This document shows, piece after piece, positions 45,806-54,446 of a stretch of DNA of 64,000 nt (its first letter is position 1; each line of letters starts with the position of its first letter). Location of the stretch: positions 140,391 to 204,390 of the forward strand of contig JAIYDN010000059.1 in NCBI GenBank assembly GCA_027487485.1. Reading direction: 5' to 3'. The notes beneath the pieces were generated by a model that did no database searches, was not told the DNA's origin, and was given only the letters and a program-made list of their open reading frames with translations. This DNA comes from Planctomycetaceae bacterium. Its GTDB lineage: Bacteria > Planctomycetota > Planctomycetia > Pirellulales > Pirellulaceae. The position numbers and the translations under genes are program-made.

Positions 45806-46621
45806 TCATCTTGATTTCGACGTGTTGGTAATAGGTCTCATATCAAGCTCGAGCGAGTCAAAATACTTGATGCGATTGGGCATTGTCGTCTCAATCGTTT
45901 CCGCCAGATCGTTGGGTATTCGATCGCGACGATAACGAAGTGCAACGTACAGTAGAAAACTTTCAGCAACATCCTCGCGGCCTGGATTGTCGCGGGCGTA
46001 TTGAGAGATGAATTCGCCATCCAAACGCTGCCCAGTCTGCCATCGGTCGTTGTTTGCGTGTGTCGCGTCGAGCGATGTATGAGCTGCTTCATGGCATAAT
46101 GTCTCCGCCAAGATCCCATCGCGCAGATAGACTTCACCCATCCCAGTGTGGATCAGCAAGTTGTCATTGCCACCTCCAAAGGGTTCTTTCCCTTTGTGGA
46201 TCCACATCGTCTTCACATCTTTCCGCAGGACTGCGGGCAGTTGCCCAACCACAGGCAAGTATCGATTGAGCGCCTGTTGAGCCTCCGCTTCATCAAACTC
46301 CATGTTCACTTGGACTTCAATCTTCATGCCATCCTTGAAGTCCGCTTGGTAAAGCCTGGCATCTACTTCGGCGAAACGATTCGACCGACGATCGAACATC
46401 CGCCTCTGACCTGTACCCATCGGAGTCGACTTGTCGAAGACGGAGGGATCGTCGTCCAAGATAATCGATTTATTCACGAAAATCGTTCCGTGAAAAGGTG
46501 GTTCGGCTGACTCGAGCGTTGCGCCAACCAACAATCCGGAAATGAAAAACGTTTGGCAAATTCTAAGGAGCGTTTGATATACGAATTCGACTAACATGGT
46601 CGCAGTGTTTTTTCTAGGCAA
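45806..46621 (-). CDS. Secreted putative zinc metallopeptidase (HEAAH motif)
   Basis: The 271-residue protein has an N-terminal hydrophobic segment (LLRICQTFFISGLLVGATLE), and ATG 46597 (MLVEFVYQTLL) is an equally good start. A zinc-binding HExxH motif is seen as LCHEAAHTSLDATHAN in the second half, with the later DVAESFLLYVALRYRR segment of the kind that often contains a third ligand. The segment FVNKSIILDDDPSVFDKST at the front of the mature protein is not recognised. The activity is a prediction from the motif; substrate unknown. Confidence 0.65.
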   Translation of the reverse strand: MPRKNTATMLVEFVYQTLLRICQTFFISGLLVGATLESAEPPFHGTIFVNKSIILDDDPSVFDKSTPMGTGQRRMFDRRSNRFAEVDARLYQADFKDGMKIEVQVNMEFDEAEAQQALNRYLPVVGQLPAVLRKDVKTMWIHKGKEPFGGGNDNLLIHTGMGEVYLRDGILAETLCHEAAHTSLDATHANNDRWQTGQRLDGEFISQYARDNPGREDVAESFLLYVALRYRRDRIPNDLAETIETTMPNRIKYFDSLELDMRPITNTSKSR

Positions 46622-46767
46622 GAGAGTTGGACAGCAATGGAGTTTCTGGCTGCCATTCTAACTTCTTGGCGAGAACGGCCGATCGGTAGCGAGAAATCAA
46701 CTGCCAAAACAGGTCTGGGCAGACGCGGGTTCTGCGATCATTGCCGGGGCGACTGAAGGATTGGTTT

Positions 46768-47286
46768 CTATTCCTTGGTTTCGAGGGAGGAGCTGTGATC
46801 GTGAATGATCACCCAGCTTCCATCGAGCTTCTTCCATACCAAAGTGAAATTGCCACCAACAGGCTTGTCGCGAGCCAGTTGCCACTGCCCCAGTGTCATC
46901 GCGTTATCGGTCCCCAGAAGTTGCGTTTCAAGGTTGGAAAAAGTCAGCTTTCCCATGGTCTTTTTGTCAGGATAACGTGATCGATAGCGATCGAGCGTCA
47001 CTTGCCAGCCACGATGGGTTTCACCCCCGGAGCTAAAGGTCAATCGATCGTCTTTCCAGTAGGCAGACATAAATCGAACGAGATCCCCTTGATTCCATGC
47101 CTCGGCTTGCCCCAGAATGATCGCGTTGATACTGGATTCGGTGGAATCGGTCGGGACAGATTCGACAGAGGCAGATTCGACAGGGACCGTGCCCTTGGTT
47201 GTCTTCGTCTGGGAGCAATAAACTAAGAAGATGCCCAGGAAAGCCAGAGTTGAAATGAGTACGCGAAATCGGGCTTGGCGTTGCAT
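46768..47286 (-). CDS. Exported DUF4440/SnoaL-like protein
   Basis: From the ATG at 47286 (MQRQARFRVLISTLAFLGIFLVYCS) the protein has 172 residues. The frame continues 54 codons further upstream but without similarity. The hydrophobic start ends in LVYC, a possible but weak lipobox. The mature part reads SINAIILGQAEAWNQGDLVRFMSAYWKDDRLTFSSGGETHRGW, then YDKK/RSRYPDKK and VWKKLDGSWVIIHDHSS, the NTF2-like fold of DUF4440. Proteins like this bind small ligands or have unknown function. It is one of a series of small minus-strand genes. Confidence 0.75.
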   Translation of the reverse strand: MQRQARFRVLISTLAFLGIFLVYCSQTKTTKGTVPVESASVESVPTDSTESSINAIILGQAEAWNQGDLVRFMSAYWKDDRLTFSSGGETHRGWQVTLDRYRSRYPDKKTMGKLTFSNLETQLLGTDNAMTLGQWQLARDKPVGGNFTLVWKKLDGSWVIIHDHSSSLETKE

Positions 47287-47368
47287 GATAATGAATCCCA
47301 GAACTCGCTCCACAAGATTCGTGGAGCGTCTTGGTTGATGGTTTAGGATTTGATCGGCAAGCGCGAAC

Positions 47369-47632
47369 TTACCTTGGCTTGCGCCAGGGGCGGTTGTATC
47401 CAATTTTTTCGAGCGCGAGGTAAACTTCCTCGAGCGTCTTCTCGCCAAAGTTAGCGATACTGAGAAGTGTATCTGGAGTGCTTTGAAGAAGATCCCGAAC
47501 GGTGAAGATTCCTTTTTCTTCTAGGCAATTGGTTGTGCGTACTTGCAAACCGATTTCGGCAGTACTTAGATCAAGCCGATCCTTCATGAGTCGCGCTTGT
47601 TCGTCTGCTTGGCTGATGGGAATACGAGTCAT
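47369..47632 (-). CDS. Stand-alone RNA polymerase alpha C-terminal-domain-like protein
   Basis: The 87-residue protein is almost entirely an alpha-CTD fold: the segment LDLSTAEIGLQVRTTNCLEEKGIFTVRDLLQSTPDTLLSIANFGEKTLEEVYLALEKIGY matches the helix-hairpin pattern of the RpoA C-terminal domain (helix, the NCL/xxL turn, then the FGxKTLEEV helix). It lacks the N-terminal dimerisation domain and so is not an alpha subunit. In RpoA this domain binds UP elements and activators; a stand-alone copy could act as a regulator. No DNA or promoter partner is visible here. It ends 83 nt before the DUF4440 gene start. Confidence 0.75.
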   Translation of the reverse strand: MTRIPISQADEQARLMKDRLDLSTAEIGLQVRTTNCLEEKGIFTVRDLLQSTPDTLLSIANFGEKTLEEVYLALEKIGYNRPWRKPR

Positions 47633-47986
47633 TCGATTTAACCCTTATGTGCAATTCATTTGCGGCGGAATGCCAAGGACAAGTCCACATTCATTGCCCA
47701 ACCATTCGGCGATCCACCTTTGGTCTTTTCCAGGCGGCGAGTATAGCAAACACCCACGAAAGGTAACTACTTTCCGTTCAATTTCAACAATTTTTTTTCT
47801 TCGAATGCTAGCAATTTAGGCCGGAGCATCGATTCGAAACAAGGTAACATGAAGTGGATATAGGTGGATTATGGAGGAGCTTTTGCAGGACGTGAATTGT
47901 CGGTCGTTACGATCACGGTCAGGATTGGCAAGTGGTTTCTGAACTAAAAGTTTAGCACGAGTAGGGTCGTTAGGGGAGTCACTCGA
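47633..47986. other. 354-nt intergenic region between divergent genes
   Basis: It separates the alpha-CTD-like gene from the large fusion gene at 47987. No open frame with protein character and no strong hairpin were seen. A GGGGAG about 9 nt before the GTG at 47987 fits a ribosome site for the downstream gene. Confidence 0.5.
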
Positions 47987-50900
47987 GTGGTTGTTCCAAA
48001 AAAGGTTGGAGGCGTTTTTTCAGCACTCGTTGGTGTCGCCTTCGTTGTGCTTGCTTCGGGGGTGGGAGGCTATGGAGTCGCTTCTGCGAGGGCTGGTTCG
48101 TTGCAAGCTGGTGTCTATGCGAAAAACATCGACCCCAAAACGTTCCCGGTTTGGTCGGATGGTGGAATTGCAGGTCGGCAATTGGATCGCGTTACGGATT
48201 CTCTTCATGCCAAGAGTCTTGTGTTAAGCGATGGCAAGAACCAAGTTGCGATTTGCATCGTGGACAGTTGCATGATGCCATTGGATCTGATCGACCAAGC
48301 GAAGCAATTGATTGCCGAGCGGACAGGGATTCCGCCGAGTCACGTTATGATTGCGGCGACGCATGCTCATTCTGCAGTGTCTGTTTTTGGCGTGCATGGG
48401 ACTCCGATTCAAGAAGACTATGCTGCACAGTTACCTATTTGGATTGCGGATTCGGTTCAGGAAGCTCAGACTCGGCTTCGGCCAGCGCAGTGGGGCGTGA
48501 CCAAGGTTGTTTGTGATCGCTACATTTATTGTCGCGATTGGATGATGAAATCGGGGACGGCTGCATCGCCCCTTTTCACTGGTCGTACCGGAGACATCGT
48601 TAGTATGAATCCGGGTTACGACAATCCGAACAAATTGGCTCCGGTTGGTCCCGTCGACACCTTGGTCCCAATTCTCTCCATTCAGGATAGGGATGGTCGA
48701 CCCATTTCCATCCTTGCTACGTTTTGTACTCACTATGCGGGGGCACCGAATTTGTCGGCGGACTATTTCGGGGTAGTGGGGGATCGATTGGCAAAAGCGC
48801 TTCGTCCTAACGATCTGGGCTCCGACGATCCTTTAGGGTTCGTGGGCATCATGTCCAACTCGACGAGCGGGAATGCGAATTGCATTGATTTTAGCAGACC
48901 GAGTGTTCCTTTTACGCACGTGGATGTAGGAACGTATGTGTCGGAGCAAATTCTGGCGGCGATTCCGGCCGTTCAATACTCTTCTCAGATTGAGCTTGAT
49001 GCCGAACTGCAATCGATCGAGGTCGCGGTGCGCATGCCAACGGAAGCAGAGGTCTCGGCTGCACAACGTTACATAGACACTCATTTCCCCGATCGCTTGC
49101 CGAAGAGTCTGGAGGAGAATTACGCAAGAGAAACGGTGATGCTCAGTAAGTTGTCTCCAACTCGGAAGTTGATGCTTCAGGCGTTTCGGCTCAACGAGTT
49201 TGTTATTACGGCGAATCCTTGCGAGACCTACAACGAATCGGGTTTGAAAATTCGGCAGCAAAGCCCCTTCGATCTGACCATGAATGTCGGATTGGCGAAC
49301 GGTTACATGGGATATATTCCGCCCCCCGAGATGTTTCAGTTGGGTGGATATACCACATGGCGTTGCCGTTCGAGCTGCCTGGAGGAGCAAGCGGAGCCCA
49401 ATATGGTGGATGGGCTGAACAAAGTTTTGCAGGAGCTTTATCGACGGCGCATCCCCGAGGGGAGCGCGTCGTTCAAGGCCTCGCCCGTTTCGCCCGTTAG
49501 CCCCAGCGAGAGCTTGAAATGGTTGGAAACGCAAATGGGATTTCGGGTGGAACTCGTTGCATCCGAGCCCAATATTGTAGATCCCGTTTCGATGCAGATG
49601 GATGAGAAGGGCCGTCTTTGGGTTGTGGAGATGCGTGATTATCCGTCTGCTGATCAAGAGCCCAAGAGTAGGATCGTTGTGTTGGAGGATCAAGACCGGG
49701 ATGGTTTTTATGAATCTTCGCAAGTCTTTGCCGATCGATTGCTGTTCGCGACTGGGGTCCAACCTTGGCAGGATGGGGCTCTTGTAACCGTTCAAGGGAA
49801 GCTATTGATGTTGCGTGATCGCGATGGCGATGGGCGTGCCGATGAACAAGAAGTTTGGCTGGAGGGCTTTGCTTCAGAGAATCCGCAACTTCGAGCCAAT
49901 CATCCGATGATCGCCTCGGACGGTTGGATGTACGTTGCAAGTGGTTTACGTGGCGGGAAGATTACTTCCACGATTCCCTTCGGGCAACCCACATCGGAAT
50001 CGGTTGATCTCATGGGGGCAGACCTTCGCATCCATATGTTGACCGGCCGACTAGAAAGCATCGCTGGTCCATCGCAATTCGGGCATTCTTTCGATCGAAT
50101 GGGGCATCGTTACGGATGTTCTAACAGGCAACCTTGTTTTGAAATTGTGAGTGAAAGACGGGACATTGGTTTGAGTCCACTTGCGGGTCTTGCGAGCTCC
50201 ATTCAGGAAGTATCGCCTGGGGAAGGTGCGTCGAAGGTCTATCCGCTGGTCAATGCGTGGACAACGTCGAATCTTCACGCTGGGCAATTCACTGCTGCAT
50301 GTGGAGTCACGATGACGCATAGTCATTTGTTCGATGCGGCCGAGATCGACGGAAAGTCGTTGTTTGCGACCGTGCTGACATGTGAACCAACTGCGGGGCT
50401 TGTCCAGCGACGCTCCGTTGGCCGAAGTCAGGGTCGATCCTTGGTGGTGGATCAGCCGTCGCCAAAAGAGTGGATTGCAAGTCATGATCCTTGGTTTCGC
50501 CCGGTTGATATTATGGAAGGGCCTGGAGGAGAGATCTACATTGTCGATATGTATCGAGCCGTCATCGAACATCCCGATTGGGTCCCTAAGGAATTGAAAG
50601 AGCGTCCAGATCAACGTCATGGCGATCGACATGGCCGCATCTATCGAGTTGTTCGCAGCGATAAGGGCAAGGCAGATTCCGTTTTAAGCCATTCTCTCAC
50701 GGCCCCTCAAGATGTAGTTGGTTGCATCCGTCATTCGGATTCATGGAATCGATCGATCGGGGCAAGGATGTTTTTGGAACGAATGTCCGCTAGGCAAGAT
50801 ATTTCCCTATTGAAGTCGGTTCGCGACATCGTCATGGATGCGGGCTCAACGACATCCACTGGGGCGGTTGCGACTGCTGCTTTTCTGTTGGGTGCCGTCG

Positions 50901-52414
50901 ATGCATTGGATGAAGATCTGGTGTCTCGCTTGTTGAGCTCGGAGGATGCAGAGCGTCGTGAAATTGGATGGCATCTTTTGCGGGAGTCCACGAAAGCGTG
51001 GGGTAGGCGTTGGGATTCGGCCGTGCTGGAGACTATTGGTGATTTGGCGTCGACCCAAGATGAAGTGCGTTCCGCGATGTGGTTTTTTGCTCATCAACTT
51101 GCGAATTCTGACTTGGAAGATTCGATGGATGTCCGTGTTTCTGTTGCCAAGGCATCTGCCAAGGTGCTCGTGAAAGATGGCGATGATCGTCAACTTTGGA
51201 TGGCCGCTGCTGCAGCCAATCGAAAGGACTTGGAGCGTTTGTTGGAAGAGTATCGATTGGAGATGGTGGGTTCAACGGATGCATTCTTGGGGCCGGAGTC
51301 GCGTGAAGCTGTCGTGCGATTAGCCGGCCGAACTGCTACCCAATCCAGCGAATCGTCGAGTCAAGGCTGGTTGGCTCTTTGTGAAGAAGGCTTGCGTGTT
51401 CCGGCGAATGTTCAGGTTCGCAAATTGTATTTCGCCCTAATGGAAGGTTTTTTCGGGGGTGGCAAGATGGCAATAGTTGCTGGTTCTGAAATCGAAAAGA
51501 TCATTTTGCGAGCTGCCCAACAAGATTCGGATCCGGTCAATCAACAGGCTGCAGTCCGAATGCTTGCTTCGATAAACTCAGAGGCCGCAAAGAAGCTTGC
51601 TTTGGATTTGCTTGAGAGCCAAGACACATCGCTTTCGAAAATGGCCATAAGAGTCTGTTCTACTCACGATACTATGGAGTTCTCGGATTGGCTCTTGGAT
51701 CATTTCGGTTCAGCACTTCCCGAGTTGCGTTCTGAGATGTTTCAAGCGATTCGAAGCAATGCCAACCGCATGCAGCATTTGTTGGGGCGATTGGAAGCAG
51801 GGACATTTTCGATTCGGTTGTTAGACGCAACGCAGGTACAGAGTTTGCGAACGATCTCGGACCCGTCGTTGGCGGCTCGAATCGCTAAGGTTCTTGAATC
51901 CTCCATGCAAACGAACCGTCAGAAGGTAGTTGAGGAATACGCCGACTCCTTACGAGCGATTCGAGCGGATGAAAGCGGAAGTCGCGGCAAGATGGTGTTT
52001 GGAAAAAACTGTGCTGCATGCCATCGCGTGAACTCTGTCGGGACAGCGATCGGCCCGGACATATCTGATTCGAGGGATCAAACTTTTGAGAAGTTGCTCA
52101 TTTCTGTCCTGGATCCCAATCGCTCGATTGATGCAAGTTATTTTCGATACTTGGCTAGAACAGACGATGGCAGAGTTATCGAAGGACTGCTCAAGGACGC
52201 GAACTCCCAAACACTGACGTTGTATGGGCAAAACGGCTCGACTGTTTTGGAACGATCGGAGATTGAGGAGTTCAAGAGTTCGGGGGCCTCTCTCATGCCC
52301 GACGGTATGGAAGCCCAGATTACCCCGCAAGACATGGCTGACTTGCTTTGGTACATCAAAAACTGGCGATATGCGGAGGAGAAAATCCCAGTTCAAGCGA
52401 AGGTCGAGCCGTAG
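47987..52414 (+). CDS. Ceramidase-like domain fused to PVC-type CxxCH haem protein
   Basis: The protein has 1475 residues from a GTG start. A signal peptide (FSALVGVAFVVLASGVGGYGVASA) leads into a domain of about 450 residues like neutral/alkaline ceramidases: AGVYAKNIDPKTFPVWSDGG, RVTDSLHAKSLVLSDGKNQ, ATHAHSAVSVFGVHGTP with conserved His and LATFCTHYAGAPNLS. From about residue 495 the PVC-type haem-protein part starts (SESLKWLETQMGFRVELVASEPNIVDPVSMQMDEKGRLWVVEMRDYP; RDRDGDGRADEQEVWLEGF). A HEAT-like helical stretch follows, then a cytochrome motif FGKNCAACHRVN at about residues 1338-1349 and IGPDISDSR. It should be an exported redox protein. Confidence 0.88.
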   Translation: MVVPKKVGGVFSALVGVAFVVLASGVGGYGVASARAGSLQAGVYAKNIDPKTFPVWSDGGIAGRQLDRVTDSLHAKSLVLSDGKNQVAICIVDSCMMPLDLIDQAKQLIAERTGIPPSHVMIAATHAHSAVSVFGVHGTPIQEDYAAQLPIWIADSVQEAQTRLRPAQWGVTKVVCDRYIYCRDWMMKSGTAASPLFTGRTGDIVSMNPGYDNPNKLAPVGPVDTLVPILSIQDRDGRPISILATFCTHYAGAPNLSADYFGVVGDRLAKALRPNDLGSDDPLGFVGIMSNSTSGNANCIDFSRPSVPFTHVDVGTYVSEQILAAIPAVQYSSQIELDAELQSIEVAVRMPTEAEVSAAQRYIDTHFPDRLPKSLEENYARETVMLSKLSPTRKLMLQAFRLNEFVITANPCETYNESGLKIRQQSPFDLTMNVGLANGYMGYIPPPEMFQLGGYTTWRCRSSCLEEQAEPNMVDGLNKVLQELYRRRIPEGSASFKASPVSPVSPSESLKWLETQMGFRVELVASEPNIVDPVSMQMDEKGRLWVVEMRDYPSADQEPKSRIVVLEDQDRDGFYESSQVFADRLLFATGVQPWQDGALVTVQGKLLMLRDRDGDGRADEQEVWLEGFASENPQLRANHPMIASDGWMYVASGLRGGKITSTIPFGQPTSESVDLMGADLRIHMLTGRLESIAGPSQFGHSFDRMGHRYGCSNRQPCFEIVSERRDIGLSPLAGLASSIQEVSPGEGASKVYPLVNAWTTSNLHAGQFTAACGVTMTHSHLFDAAEIDGKSLFATVLTCEPTAGLVQRRSVGRSQGRSLVVDQPSPKEWIASHDPWFRPVDIMEGPGGEIYIVDMYRAVIEHPDWVPKELKERPDQRHGDRHGRIYRVVRSDKGKADSVLSHSLTAPQDVVGCIRHSDSWNRSIGARMFLERMSARQDISLLKSVRDIVMDAGSTTSTGAVATAAFLLGAVDALDEDLVSRLLSSEDAERREIGWHLLRESTKAWGRRWDSAVLETIGDLASTQDEVRSAMWFFAHQLANSDLEDSMDVRVSVAKASAKVLVKDGDDRQLWMAAAAANRKDLERLLEEYRLEMVGSTDAFLGPESREAVVRLAGRTATQSSESSSQGWLALCEEGLRVPANVQVRKLYFALMEGFFGGGKMAIVAGSEIEKIILRAAQQDSDPVNQQAAVRMLASINSEAAKKLALDLLESQDTSLSKMAIRVCSTHDTMEFSDWLLDHFGSALPELRSEMFQAIRSNANRMQHLLGRLEAGTFSIRLLDATQVQSLRTISDPSLAARIAKVLESSMQTNRQKVVEEYADSLRAIRADESGSRGKMVFGKNCAACHRVNSVGTAIGPDISDSRDQTFEKLLISVLDPNRSIDASYFRYLARTDDGRVIEGLLKDANSQTLTLYGQNGSTVLERSEIEEFKSSGASLMPDGMEAQITPQDMADLLWYIKNWRYAEEKIPVQAKVEP

Positions 52415-52520
52415 TGGTTGGATCCTGCCTAGGGTCGGTTCAGGCTTCTTGTCGAATGAGAGTTCAAATCGACACGGAGTTGAAGTAGCATGGAATCGTT
52501 TGGAATGCGGGAATTATTGA

Positions 52521-53459
52521 ATGCATGAGGGCAGGGTGATAGTTAGAACATTAATTTTGGTTCTTTTCGTTGGCTGGGCTGGGTTGGGATCGATTCAGGC
52601 GGCGATCATAATCGATGGTTACACGGCGCCGACCAATGATCGATTTACGAATAGCAACAGTTTTATCGCTTCGCAATTTGACCTGAGCGGAATTGGTCGA
52701 ACCAACGGCCAATGGGCTACTCTCATTGCTCCGAATGTTGTTGTTTCAGCTTTTCATGCGAGGCCCGCGACAGGTTCGGTGGTCAGTTTCTATGCGTCGA
52801 ATGACCCTAATGGCACTCCGGTGCAACGAACTGTGACGGCAGCCAACCAAAAGATTGGATCGACGGATCTGTGGATTGGCGTGTTGGACTCGAACGTACC
52901 GAGCTCGATTCGCACCTTTGCGTTTTCAAATACTTCGCTGTCTGGTGCGCTGCCCGTTGGCAGCAACTTCTCGGTTGACGATGCGGGTGTTTTTCAAGGG
53001 GCCAATGCCTACTTGGTCGGCCTTTCGCAGACATCGCATATCCCTCAACAGTCGCAAGCTTTTGGGCGGAATAGAATCACGGGTTATAGTGAAAACGTGC
53101 CGTTTCTTTCCAACGCGGACAACGATTCTTTGATCATGGACTATGACTCCAGTTCTAGCTCCAATTGGGTGCCATATGAATCTCGGTTTGTGGGTGGGGA
53201 CTCGGGTGCTCCGATGTTCGTCGAGTACTTCAACACGGTGACGCAGCAGCAAGATTTGCTGCTGTTGGGTACCAACGCATTCGTTGCGAACAATGGTACC
53301 TTTAGCGGCATCAATTACATCGGAAATCAAGCGGCATTCATCAATAGCTTTAATTCGATCAATGCGGTGCCAGAGCCCGGTTCTATTTCTCTTGTGCTCG
53401 GTTGTGCAACTGTTTTTGTAGTGCGGAAATGCAGACGAAGGTCAAAGCTGCGTTGCTGA
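52521..53459 (+). CDS. Secreted S1-like serine protease with PEP-CTERM tail
   Basis: The 312-residue protein has a signal peptide (TLILVLFVGWAGLGSIQA). The mature part has a chymotrypsin-fold outline: WATLIAPNVVVSAFHARPATG (His), TDLWIGVLDS (Asp candidate) and VGGDSGAPMFVEYF, the GDSGxP nucleophile motif. The end, VPEPGSISLVLGCATVFVVRKCRRRSK, is a PEP-CTERM sorting signal with basic anchor tail. The protease assignment rests on the GDSGAP block and the His segment; no substrate is known. It lies about 106 nt after the PVC-haem fusion. Confidence 0.8.
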   Translation: MHEGRVIVRTLILVLFVGWAGLGSIQAAIIIDGYTAPTNDRFTNSNSFIASQFDLSGIGRTNGQWATLIAPNVVVSAFHARPATGSVVSFYASNDPNGTPVQRTVTAANQKIGSTDLWIGVLDSNVPSSIRTFAFSNTSLSGALPVGSNFSVDDAGVFQGANAYLVGLSQTSHIPQQSQAFGRNRITGYSENVPFLSNADNDSLIMDYDSSSSSNWVPYESRFVGGDSGAPMFVEYFNTVTQQQDLLLLGTNAFVANNGTFSGINYIGNQAAFINSFNSINAVPEPGSISLVLGCATVFVVRKCRRRSKLRC

Positions 53460-53588
53460 TTTACAATTCGCGGGTAGATTCTAAGCGTGCACTTCTTGGT
53501 TCCCATTTGAATTCAACTAGGTCAGGCCCGGTCGAGGGAATCTCAACAGAAGTGCTAATAGGTCATTTGTCCAGGAGCATGGATCGCG

Positions 53589-54446
53589 ATGGTGAAGTTG
53601 GGTGCGCACATGAGTATCGCAGGAGGCTATTTCAAGGCCGTCGACGCTGCGGCCGAGTACGGAATGGACGTTGTTCAGCTCTTTACCAAGAACAATAACC
53701 AATGGGCAGCCAAACCAATTACCGAGGAAGACTGCTTGAAGTTTCGGCAGTCGCTGCAACGAACAGGTGTCCAACGGCCGTTATCGCATGCGTCCTATCT
53801 GATTAACCTGGCGTCGCCGAAGGAAGAACTTTGGAACAAATCGATTGAATCCATGGTGGTGGAATGGCAGCGGGCGGAGCAGCTTGGGTTAGATGGCGTT
53901 GTGATGCACCCGGGTGCGTACGTGGAATCGACGCCCGAATTGGGACTGGAACGCATCGCAAAAGCGATCGAGATAATCCACGATCGCGTTTCTCCTAAAA
54001 ACGCATGGTTGCTTCTGGAAAACACGGCCGGGCAAGGGTCCAACCTCGGTTGGAACATGGAGCAGCTGAGTTGGTTGTTAGGACGCGCTGGGGGCGATCG
54101 AAAAGTGGGGGTTTGTTTCGACACTTGCCACGCTCATGCCGCCGGGTACGACATGTCGGTTGAGGATGGATTTAAGGCTTGGGAAAATGAAGCGTCGAAG
54201 CTGGGGGTATTGGAGGCAATTCGAGCCATTCATTTGAATGACAGCAAGAAAGGATGTGGCTCGCGAGTGGATCGTCACGAGCACATTGGTCTTGGAAGCA
54301 TTGGTCTAGATGGCTTTCGAAGAGTCTTGAATCACAAGCTTCTGAAAAAGCTACCCATGTATCTAGAGACTGAAAAAGAGCAAAATGACGAAGGGGAAGA
54401 CTGGGATGCCATCAACCTGAGAGTGCTTCGTGAATTGGTTGACTAG
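53589..54446 (+). CDS. nfo: Endonuclease IV (AP endonuclease)
   Basis: The 285-residue protein is endonuclease IV, which cuts 5' of abasic sites in base-excision repair. Family motifs are complete: KLGAHMSIAGGYFKAV, FTKNNNQW, HASYLINLASP, GVVMHPGAY, LENTAGQGSNLGW, CFDTCHAHAAGYDMS, IRAIHLNDSKKGCGSRVDRHEHIGLGSIG and YLETEKEQND, including the His/Asp/Glu zinc ligands. Its stop codon overlaps the end of the convergent Calx-beta gene by 4 nt (54443-54446). Confidence 0.97.
   Translation: MVKLGAHMSIAGGYFKAVDAAAEYGMDVVQLFTKNNNQWAAKPITEEDCLKFRQSLQRTGVQRPLSHASYLINLASPKEELWNKSIESMVVEWQRAEQLGLDGVVMHPGAYVESTPELGLERIAKAIEIIHDRVSPKNAWLLLENTAGQGSNLGWNMEQLSWLLGRAGGDRKVGVCFDTCHAHAAGYDMSVEDGFKAWENEASKLGVLEAIRAIHLNDSKKGCGSRVDRHEHIGLGSIGLDGFRRVLNHKLLKKLPMYLETEKEQNDEGEDWDAINLRVLRELVD

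Noticed and set aside
48833..49795. 320-codon minus-strand frame opposite the ceramidase-like/haem fusion
   Set aside because: Basic, His-rich shadow of the real plus-strand gene with no recognisable domain.
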